Shown here in pieces: positions 1 through 5,239 of a stretch of 6,105 nt of DNA. Source of the stretch: Dysgonamonadaceae bacterium (lineage in GTDB: Bacteria > Bacteroidota > Bacteroidia > Bacteroidales > Azobacteroidaceae). The stretch lies in the NCBI GenBank assembly GCA_031287395.1, contig JAITTA010000050.1, positions 1-6,105 of the forward strand, in the 5' to 3' direction. The notes below the pieces were generated by a model that had not been told where the DNA came from, ran no database searches, and was given only the letters and a program-made list of their open reading frames with translations. The stretch's first letter is position 1. Each line of letters opens with the position of its first letter. A program made the position numbers and the translations under genes.

Positions 1-1197
1 AGCTTTGTCCGGATAAATTTCGGTTCTGATACCTTGTTCTCTCAATTGATTCAATGATGTCAGTAAATTGTTTTCGTCCACATCTTCCAGATTGAGCAGA
101 ATAACCTGAGTGTTTTGAGTCGTATCTTCGGGATATAGATCCAGTTGATTGAGCACATCGAATATCCGGTCGGCGCCAAATGAAATACCGACTCCCGAAA
201 CTCCAGGCATGCCAAATACACCTGTCAGATTGTCGTATCGTCCTCCACCGGTAATGCTGCCAATCTGTACGTCCAGGGCTTTGACTTCAAAAATAGCTCC
301 GGTGTAATAATTCAAACCGCGCGCTAAAGTCAAATCCAGTTCCAACTCACTCCGGATTCCCGACAGATCTATTTTATCGAAGATCATTTCCAATTCCACG
401 ATGCCTTTCATACCGGTGTCCGAATTTATCAACTCCTGTTTTAGGATATGGAGTTTTTCCCTGTTTGAACCGTTCAGTAAAATAACCGGTTGCAACCGTT
501 CAATAGCACCAGGGGAAATCCCTTTTTCTTCCAGTTCTTTATTGACATTTTCCAGACCTATTTTATCCAGTTTATCAATGGCTACGGTAATATCGACTAT
601 TTTATCCGATTCTCCGATTATTTCTGCAATTCCACTAAGTATCTTACGGTTGTTTATTTTTATGCAGACGCGGATACCGAAACGGTGGTAGACTTCATCC
701 ATGATCCGGATCAGTTCCACTTCGTTCAGAAGGGAATCCGATCCTACTATGTCGGCATCGCACTGGTAAAACTCCCGGTAACGTCCTTTCTGAGGGCGAT
801 CGGCTCTCCATACCGGTTGAATCTGGTAGCGTTTGAAAGGGAATGTGATTTCATTGCGATGCATCACCACATAACGGGCAAAAGGGACTGTCAGGTCATA
901 CCGGAGTCCTTTTTCACTGATTTTATTGGTCAGTCTTACAGAGTTACGGGTCAGCAGTTCATCCTCCTCGATTCCATTCAGATAATCCCCTGAATTTAAG
1001 ATCTTGAACAGGAGTTTATCTCCCTCTTCGCCGTATTTTCCCATCAGAGTGGAAAGATTTTCCATAGCCGGAGTTTCAATTTGTTTGAACCCATAGAGGT
1101 GATAGACGCTCCGGATCGTGTCAAATATGTAATTTCTTTTCGCCGTTTCTTCCGGAGAAAAGTCTCTGGTTCCCTTTGGAATAGCAGGTTTTTGCAT
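1..1197 (-). CDS. hisS: Histidyl-tRNA synthetase, 3' end cut by the window edge
   Basis: Cytoplasmic class II aminoacyl-tRNA synthetase that charges tRNA-His with histidine using ATP. The visible 399 codons start MQKPAIPKGTRDF, the usual N-terminus of this family. Motif 1 lies around residues 22-43. Motif 2 lies around 129-152 (VWRADRPQKGRYREFYQCD, with R131 as the expected catalytic arginine). The HisA signature ARGLNYYTG is at 292-300 with R293. Motif 3 lies around 335-346 (GVGISFGADRIF, with R344). After about residue 362 the anticodon-binding domain begins (TQVILLNL, then GIRTEIYPDKA), and the reading frame is still open at base 1. Bacterial HisRS is usually 420-460 residues, so about 50 are missing to the left. 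The ATG at 1197 is chosen because the conserved KGTRDF motif follows at once. It is preceded by an A-rich leader with no clear Shine-Dalgarno. The gene is divergent from the DUF4834-like gene. Confidence 0.98.
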   Translation of the reverse strand, partial: MQKPAIPKGTRDFSPEETAKRNYIFDTIRSVYHLYGFKQIETPAMENLSTLMGKYGEEGDKLLFKILNSGDYLNGIEEDELLTRNSVRLTNKISEKGLRYDLTVPFARYVVMHRNEITFPFKRYQIQPVWRADRPQKGRYREFYQCDADIVGSDSLLNEVELIRIMDEVYHRFGIRVCIKINNRKILSGIAEIIGESDKIVDITVAIDKLDKIGLENVNKELEEKGISPGAIERLQPVILLNGSNREKLHILKQELINSDTGMKGIVELEMIFDKIDLSGIRSELELDLTLARGLNYYTGAIFEVKALDVQIGSITGGGRYDNLTGVFGMPGVSGVGISFGADRIFDVLNQLDLYPEDTTQNTQVILLNLEDVDENNLLTSLNQLREQGIRTEIYPDKA

Positions 1198-1276
1198 AGC
1201 TTGATGTAATATTTTTTTTAGAAATTCATGTTTTTTTAACTGCAATCAATTCAACAAAAGCAGAATCGACACGTTT

Positions 1277-1305
1277 ATTATAACATAATACGTAACACGT
1301 GGCAA
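1277..1305 (-). promoter_or_regulatory. Probable hisS promoter (TTGCCA-N17-TATAAT)
   Basis: Read on the minus strand, TTGCCA (1305-1300) is followed by a 17-base spacer and TATAAT (1282-1277), about 80 bases before the hisS ATG. This fits the general sigma-70 pattern exactly at the -10. It fits the Bacteroidota pattern (TTG, 19-21 bases, TAnnTTTG) only at the TTG and the TA. The upstream hexamer is part of the left arm of the inverted repeat at 1295-1346. A second, weaker candidate downstream is TGCTTTTG (1262-1255), one mismatch from TAnnTTTG but with no TTG at the right distance. The predicted leader is about 70 bases. Confidence 0.55.
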
Positions 1306-1346
1306 GATTTTTTCGAATCCAAAATTTTATTACCTTTGCCACGTGT
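1295..1346. repeat. 11-bp perfect inverted repeat between divergent promoters
   Basis: The left arm ACACGTGGCAA (1295-1305) is the exact reverse complement of the right arm TTGCCACGTGT (1336-1346), with 30 bases between. Allowing two mismatches, the match extends to 15 positions per arm (1291-1305 and 1336-1350). Each arm contains the palindrome CACGTG (1296-1301 and 1340-1345), with centres 44 bases apart, close to four helical turns. Each arm also carries the TTG of an outward-facing promoter. This could be a pair of operators for a dimeric regulator, or simply duplicated promoter elements. I cannot name a regulator. Confidence 0.7.
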
Positions 1347-1364
1347 AGCGCGTTTCTATTTTTG
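1335..1364 (+). promoter_or_regulatory. Probable Bacteroidota-type promoter of the DUF4834-like gene
   Basis: TTTG (1335-1338) is followed after 18 bases by TATTTTTG (1357-1364). The downstream octamer is a perfect match to the Bacteroides -7 consensus TAnnTTTG, and the upstream TTTG matches the -33 element. Transcription would begin near 1370, leaving a leader of about 20 AT-rich bases before the ATG at 1389. A second perfect TAnnTTTG (TACCTTTG, 1331-1338) overlaps the -33 box. It has only a T-run rather than TTTG upstream, so it is the weaker choice. Confidence 0.65.
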
Positions 1365-1388
1365 TTAATTATATATTAAAATAAAATA

Positions 1389-1625
1389 ATGTTCAAATTC
1401 CTGATTATCTCTTTTTTATTATTTCTGTTTTTTATTTTCCTGTTTGGATTTTCGGTTGTTCGTTTTTTCTTTCAGGCTTTTTTGGGCAGACCTTCAGGGA
1501 AACAACCTCAATCGCGGTCGAACCGGAATACAAAACGACCTCAATCACCACCGTCTCCTCCTGTTAAAAAAATCATCACCCGGGAAGAAGGAGAATATGT
1601 GGACTACGAAGAGGTAAAAGATTGA
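1389..1625 (+). CDS. DUF4834-like small membrane protein of unknown function
   Basis: A 78-residue protein with one strongly hydrophobic, phenylalanine-rich segment at about residues 3-30. A basic, serine/proline/arginine-rich linker follows at about 33-61, then a short acidic tail with the conserved-looking end GEYVDYEEVKD (68-78). This arrangement (N-terminal membrane anchor, variable polar linker, C-terminal EGEYVDYEEV motif) matches what I know of the DUF4834 family, found in Bacteroidota and without assigned function. The positive residues after the membrane segment suggest that the tail lies in the cytoplasm. The ATG at 1389 follows an A-rich leader and a good promoter. The gene is divergent from hisS and convergent with the nucleotidase gene, so it appears to be transcribed alone. 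It is short, but real: promoter, composition and family pattern agree. Confidence 0.85.
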   Translation: MFKFLIISFLLFLFFIFLFGFSVVRFFFQAFLGRPSGKQPQSRSNRNTKRPQSPPSPPVKKIITREEGEYVDYEEVKD

Positions 1626-1635
1626 TTTTTACTTC
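1611..1635 (+). other. Hairpin spanning the two convergent stop codons; weak terminator candidate
   Basis: GAGGTAAAA (1611-1619) can pair with TTTTACTTC (1627-1635) around a 7-base loop, giving nine pairs with one G-U on the plus-strand RNA. The plus-strand stop codon sits in the loop and the minus-strand stop codon in the right arm. The stem is AT-rich and no U-run follows, so it does not look like a standard intrinsic terminator. It is the only stem I see at the junction of the two convergent transcripts. On the minus-strand RNA the G-U becomes an A-C mismatch, making it weaker there. Confidence 0.3.
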
Positions 1636-3362
1636 CTTCCGAATAACAACAAATAATCTCTTTCCGCAGCAGGCTTAACCAATCTTTCCGGTACCAGTTT
1701 CCAGTCGCTGATTATTTCCGGTTGAACGGTTCCGTTCTTTTTTATCCATTGCATCATATAATAACGAAGATCCACGGGTGTTGAATTCACAATCCGTGAA
1801 GATAATTCGTTCATGGGAATACCGGCGCCTTTGGTCAGGTGTTCTCCTCCTCCGTTTCCGCGATATGAATTGACGGCAACACTGTATTTTTGATTCGGTT
1901 CAAACGGTTTGCCGTTTTTGAGGATATTCCCGATAATAATTCTTTGTCCGGCCGGTTTGGTCACATCGACAGCATAACTGATTCCGGCGGCGGAATCGAA
2001 ATTGTAACTGGGATAGGCAAATTGCATTTTCCCGGATTTGTTTTTCCTGAGTAAAAACAGGTGATCTGCCGTACCGGACATTTGATTTATCCAGATGGAA
2101 TAGCAACTTTCCAGAAAATCTTTGATTTCCTGTCCGCTAAGAGTCATCGTGTAAAGGAAATTTTCGTATTTATAGAGTTTGAACATATCGGATACGTACA
2201 AATCTCCTTTTTCAATCTGAGTATCGTAGGAAAGTGGAGCTGCAAAGGAAATATCCGCTCCTGTCAGATCCAATTGGATCCGGTGGATGAGGTCTACGAA
2301 TGCAGAAGGTCCGAAATAAGCATCCCTCGACCGGAGGGATTCGGTAATCGTACCTATTTTTTCGGAAACAAAAGCTTTGATCGCATCGAAATCCGGTTTG
2401 AATTCAGTTAGAAACTCCGCATCCGGTTTGTAATCAGCCATATCGACCAATTTTCCTGTCGCTGTCTTTTTTATGACTTTCCCGTTTTCTATCCTGACGG
2501 TCAACTCAACATCTGCCACGTTGTTTCCATAAGGTCCGGCATTGACGATAACGACCGGTCTACCTTGAATGTTAAAAATATTGCGACTGGCAGGGAGATG
2601 ATCATGACCGATAAAAACGATATCCAGTTCCGGAATCTCATGAGCCAGGTTATATCCATGTCCTTCGTTTAATCCGTTTGCCAGGATATTTCCGTTCATT
2701 CCCAAATGGAATAAACCAATAATAACGTCTGCTTTTTCTTTATTTTTCAGGATAGGAACCCAGTATCGGACGGTTTCTTGCGCATCTTCGAAATGCATGT
2801 CCGGCCAGAGATTTTTGGGTAACCAGGTAGGTATCCCAGGAGTAATGATCCCTAAAACAGCAATCCGGATGCCTTCTATTTCAAATAAGCTGTAAGGTTT
2901 GAAATAACTTCCGGTATTTTTTCCCTCATCGAAAACAGCATTTGCAGCCATCCATGGAAAATCGGACTGGCGGATAAGACGGTTGTAAACGCGGGGGCCT
3001 GTTTCTATATCATGATTACCCAGGGTTCCCGCATTGTAACCCATGTAATTGAGAATCCTGGGGCAAAGATGCTTGGATATGGTGTCTATATAATTGTAAT
3101 AATAAGCCGAAGGTTGTCCTTGGAGGATATCCCCGTTATCAAGCATCAGTAAACGATTTCCGTATTTTTCCCGTTCTCCTTTCAGGTAAGTGTAAACTCT
3201 TGCAAGGCTTCCTTTCCCGGGCTTTTCTTCTATAAAATCGTAAGGGAAATAATTTCCATGAATATCTGTTGTCTCCAATATTTTCAGGTGGATTTCTTTT
3301 TGCTGGGCAGATAATTCTACCAGGAACAGCAGACAAATCATTGAGAATAAGAAGCGCTTCAT
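1629..3362 (-). CDS. Secreted bifunctional metallophosphatase/5'-nucleotidase (UshA/CpdB family)
   Basis: Periplasmic two-metal phosphoesterase, 577 residues, that should hydrolyse nucleotides, cyclic nucleotides or nucleotide sugars to nucleosides and phosphate. A signal peptide covers residues 1-19 (KRF, hydrophobic core, likely cut after LSA). The N-terminal calcineurin-like domain shows the full metal-binding set: TDIHG (32-36, D33 and H35), NGD (76-78), GNHD (115-118), FHLG with H219, and GHDH (252-255). The C-terminal nucleotidase domain (about 333-545) contains the substrate-pocket-type element YNFDSAAGI (453-461) and the family hallmark NSYRGNGGGE (498-507). All catalytic residues are present and the length is normal. 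RGNGGG and the LETTDIHG start resemble 2',3'-cyclic-nucleotide phosphodiesterases as much as UshA, so the exact substrate is open. Its ATG overlaps the folE stop by four bases (ATGA), and it is the last gene of the operon. Confidence 0.93.
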   Translation of the reverse strand: MKRFLFSMICLLFLVELSAQQKEIHLKILETTDIHGNYFPYDFIEEKPGKGSLARVYTYLKGEREKYGNRLLMLDNGDILQGQPSAYYYNYIDTISKHLCPRILNYMGYNAGTLGNHDIETGPRVYNRLIRQSDFPWMAANAVFDEGKNTGSYFKPYSLFEIEGIRIAVLGIITPGIPTWLPKNLWPDMHFEDAQETVRYWVPILKNKEKADVIIGLFHLGMNGNILANGLNEGHGYNLAHEIPELDIVFIGHDHLPASRNIFNIQGRPVVIVNAGPYGNNVADVELTVRIENGKVIKKTATGKLVDMADYKPDAEFLTEFKPDFDAIKAFVSEKIGTITESLRSRDAYFGPSAFVDLIHRIQLDLTGADISFAAPLSYDTQIEKGDLYVSDMFKLYKYENFLYTMTLSGQEIKDFLESCYSIWINQMSGTADHLFLLRKNKSGKMQFAYPSYNFDSAAGISYAVDVTKPAGQRIIIGNILKNGKPFEPNQKYSVAVNSYRGNGGGEHLTKGAGIPMNELSSRIVNSTPVDLRYYMMQWIKKNGTVQPEIISDWKLVPERLVKPAAERDYLLLFGRK

Positions 3363-3943
3363 TTTCCGTTACGTATAAGTGATATAAATTCTTCCCTGGT
3401 CTTCGCCTGATCAAAAATTCCCGTAAAATCGGAAGTAGTGGTGATGGAGTTCTGTTTTTCTACACCTCTCATTTGCATGCACATGTGTTGCGCTTCAATC
3501 ACAACCATTACTCCGAGGGGTTTAAGCGTTTTCTGGATGCAGTCTTTGATTTGGGTCGTCAATCGTTCCTGTATTTGAAGTCTACGGGCAAAAACGTCCA
3601 CTACACGGGGTATTTTACTCAAACCGGTCACAGCATCTCTTGGGATATATGCTACATGAGCTTTCCCGAAAAAAGGCAACATGTGGTGTTCACACATAGA
3701 AAAGAAATCAATATCCTTGACGATTACCATTTGTTTGTAATCTTCAATGAACACAGCAGAAGATAATATTTTTGCCGGATCCTGTAGGTATCCTTTGGTC
3801 AAAAACATCATGGCTTTCGCTACTCTCTCGGGTGTTTTCAATAATCCTTCACGATCGGGATTCTCTCCCAGTAATTCGAGTATCCGCCTGTAATGAAAAG
3901 CCAGTTCTTCTTTTCGTTTTGTATCTTCTGCACTAAATTCCAT
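3359..3943 (-). CDS. folE: GTP cyclohydrolase I
   Basis: Cytoplasmic enzyme converting GTP to 7,8-dihydroneopterin triphosphate plus formate, the first step of folate (and other pterin) synthesis. The 194 residues are typical for a bacterial FolE. LLKTPERVAKAM (34-45) is the conserved N-terminal helix region. CEHHMLPFFGKAHVAYIP (84-101) carries zinc ligands C84 and H87 plus catalytic-region H86. GLSKIPRVVDVFARRLQ (107-123) and QERLT (125-129) follow. H153 and the third zinc ligand C155 lie in AQHMCMQMRGV (151-161). The zinc site is complete, so this is the zinc-dependent type I enzyme and not FolE2. The ATG at 3943 starts four bases after the stop of the SPOR gene. Another ATG at 3947 is out of frame. 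The stop overlaps the next gene's start as ATGA, indicating coupled translation. Confidence 0.98.
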   Translation of the reverse strand: MEFSAEDTKRKEELAFHYRRILELLGENPDREGLLKTPERVAKAMMFLTKGYLQDPAKILSSAVFIEDYKQMVIVKDIDFFSMCEHHMLPFFGKAHVAYIPRDAVTGLSKIPRVVDVFARRLQIQERLTTQIKDCIQKTLKPLGVMVVIEAQHMCMQMRGVEKQNSITTTSDFTGIFDQAKTREEFISLIRNGK

Positions 3944-3947
3944 CCAT

Positions 3948-4451
3948 TCAATCTTGATTGTTTACCGGAATATTCACTTCATCCACTTTCACGACGTACA
4001 TTTCTCTCCCGAATTCCGGAAATGTTTTTTTCAGTTCCTGTAAAAATACGATAGCTTCTTCTTTCGTCCGGAAGTCACCCACTCTCAGGCTCCATCTGGG
4101 CGGACGATAGTCAATATACGTTTTTTCACCGGGAAAAGCTTCTTTTATTACCTGTTCTTTCCGGTATGCTTCATCCTTGGATATCCGGGAGTCATTTCCG
4201 GAGAAAGCCTGTACCCGGAAACCCTGAACTTTGATGTATTCCATATCCTTAGCAAAAGAGTTCCAGGGAGTTCCGATCAAACTATTGATTCCCGGATCTG
4301 CCGTAATCCGGATCACTCCCTTCGAATTTTGCGAATCATTCGATTGTAATACTGCGACAATAGAGCTTTGGGACTCGGGAACAACATCCTGCGCCTGTAC
4401 TGGAAAGAACAGGCACCAGAGAAATAATAGGATGATAGGTTTCATGTTCAT
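3948..4451 (-). CDS. Secreted SPOR-domain protein
   Basis: A 167-residue protein predicted to be exported and to bind peptidoglycan. Residues 1-20 form a signal peptide (MNMKP, hydrophobic core, cut after VQA). No lipobox is seen, although C13 lies in the core. Residues 21-70 are a polar stretch containing VIRITADPGI, and the SPOR fold spans about 74-158. Typical SPOR features are the opening strand VQGFRVQAFSG (75-84), the second-half strand WSLRVGDFRTKEEA (120-133), and the closing strand MYVVKVDEV (151-159). SPOR domains bind glycan strands stripped of stem peptides at division sites in other bacteria, so a cell-envelope role is likely but the precise role is unknown. An in-frame ATG at 4469 would add six residues and overlap tpiA by 17 bases. 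The ATG at 4451, one base after the tpiA stop, gives a better signal peptide; the ATG at 4445 is also possible. Confidence 0.88.
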   Translation of the reverse strand: MNMKPIILLFLWCLFFPVQAQDVVPESQSSIVAVLQSNDSQNSKGVIRITADPGINSLIGTPWNSFAKDMEYIKVQGFRVQAFSGNDSRISKDEAYRKEQVIKEAFPGEKTYIDYRPPRWSLRVGDFRTKEEAIVFLQELKKTFPEFGREMYVVKVDEVNIPVNNQD

Positions 4452-4452
4452 T

Positions 4453-5208
4453 TCAGAAAGCTTCAACAATCGGCATAAATTTATCGACGCTTAATGAGGC
4501 ACCTCCAATAAGTCCGCCGTCAACGTCCGGATTTGAAAACAATTCTTTTGCGTTTCCGGCGTTAGCGCTTCCTCCATAGAGGATTGAAGTATCATCCGCA
4601 ACAGATTCTCCATAGTTCGCCGCTAATGTTTTACGAATAAAAGCGTGCATTTCCTGGGCTTGTCCGGAAGTGGCGGTTACTCCGGTTCCAATAGCCCATA
4701 CCGGCTCGTAAGCCAATACTATTTTGCGGAAATCTTCTGCCGGGAGATTGAATAATCCTTCCCGGATTTGTGTTTCCACAACATCAAAGTGTTTACCCGA
4801 GTTTCTTTCTTCCAGAACTTCACCGATACAGAAAATGGGTGTCAGGCCGTTGGCTAATGCCAATGCCACTTTTTCTTTCAGGATAGTATTTGTTTCCCCG
4901 TAATAGGTCCTGCGTTCGGAGTGGCCGAGAATGACGTATTTTGCACCTGTTGAAGCGACCATTGCCGCAGAAACTTCTCCCGTATAAGCTCCGGATGCTT
5001 TATCTGCACAGTTTTGAGCGGAGATTCCGATCAATTTTGTATCGATGGAGGAAGCGATACTTGCAAGATGAATGAATGGGGTGCCTATAATGACTTCACA
5101 GTTTACTTTTTTACCTTTGAGTGCTGCTTCCAAATCTTTTGCCAGATTAAGACCTTCTTGCAGGGTGTTATTCATTTTCCAGTTTCCTGCTACGATATTT
5201 TTTCTCAT
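4453..5208 (-). CDS. tpiA: Triosephosphate isomerase
   Basis: Cytoplasmic glycolytic and gluconeogenic enzyme interconverting dihydroxyacetone phosphate and glyceraldehyde 3-phosphate. The 251 residues match the family's usual length, and the whole TIM-barrel signature set is present. AGNWKMN (7-13) gives N9 and catalytic K11. ILGHSERR (93-100) gives the electrophile H96. LAYEPVWAIGTG (165-176) gives the catalytic base E168 and the start of phosphate-closing loop 6. YGGS (211-214) and GLIGGASL (232-239) form the phosphate-binding region. No key residue is missing. The ATG at 5208 is fixed by the conserved N-terminus MRKNIVAGNWKMN. It lies 31 AT-rich bases downstream of the preceding membrane-protein gene and one base upstream of the SPOR gene start, so it is the second visible gene of the operon. 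The leader is A/T-rich with no clear Shine-Dalgarno. Confidence 0.99.
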   Translation of the reverse strand: MRKNIVAGNWKMNNTLQEGLNLAKDLEAALKGKKVNCEVIIGTPFIHLASIASSIDTKLIGISAQNCADKASGAYTGEVSAAMVASTGAKYVILGHSERRTYYGETNTILKEKVALALANGLTPIFCIGEVLEERNSGKHFDVVETQIREGLFNLPAEDFRKIVLAYEPVWAIGTGVTATSGQAQEMHAFIRKTLAANYGESVADDTSILYGGSANAGNAKELFSNPDVDGGLIGGASLSVDKFMPIVEAF

Positions 5209-5239
5209 TTTATAAATTAAATATTAAGTGATTAAAGAA

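Noticed and set aside
401..993. Two plus-strand open frames of 96 and 167 codons
   Set aside because: They lie wholly opposite hisS, whose frame encodes every class II synthetase motif. Their products show no recognisable domain or sensible composition.
1218..1229. Three-codon open frame (Met-Asn-Phe-stop) in the hisS leader, minus strand
   Set aside because: It contains no histidine codons and there is no attenuator-like stem followed by a U-run, so it is not a his leader peptide. It probably arose by chance in AT-rich sequence.
1241..1264. Possible hairpin CTGC...GCAG in the hisS leader
   Set aside because: There are only four pairs with a 16-base interior and an A-run rather than a U-run after it on the minus strand. 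It is not a T-box or a terminator.
1561..1600. T-run on the minus strand after the nucleotidase gene, as operon terminator
   Set aside because: Seven Ts follow a CCCGGG palindrome, but no stem with a workable loop can be drawn, and it lies inside the DUF4834-like coding sequence.
1900..2411. Open frames inside the nucleotidase gene on both strands
   Set aside because: The 5'-nucleotidase frame is complete and carries all family motifs; these are out-of-frame by-products.
5209..5239. Internal promoter for tpiA in the 31-base AT-rich gap
   Set aside because: No match to TAnnTTTG better than partial and no TTTG at the right distance; the sequence is too AT-rich to be informative.
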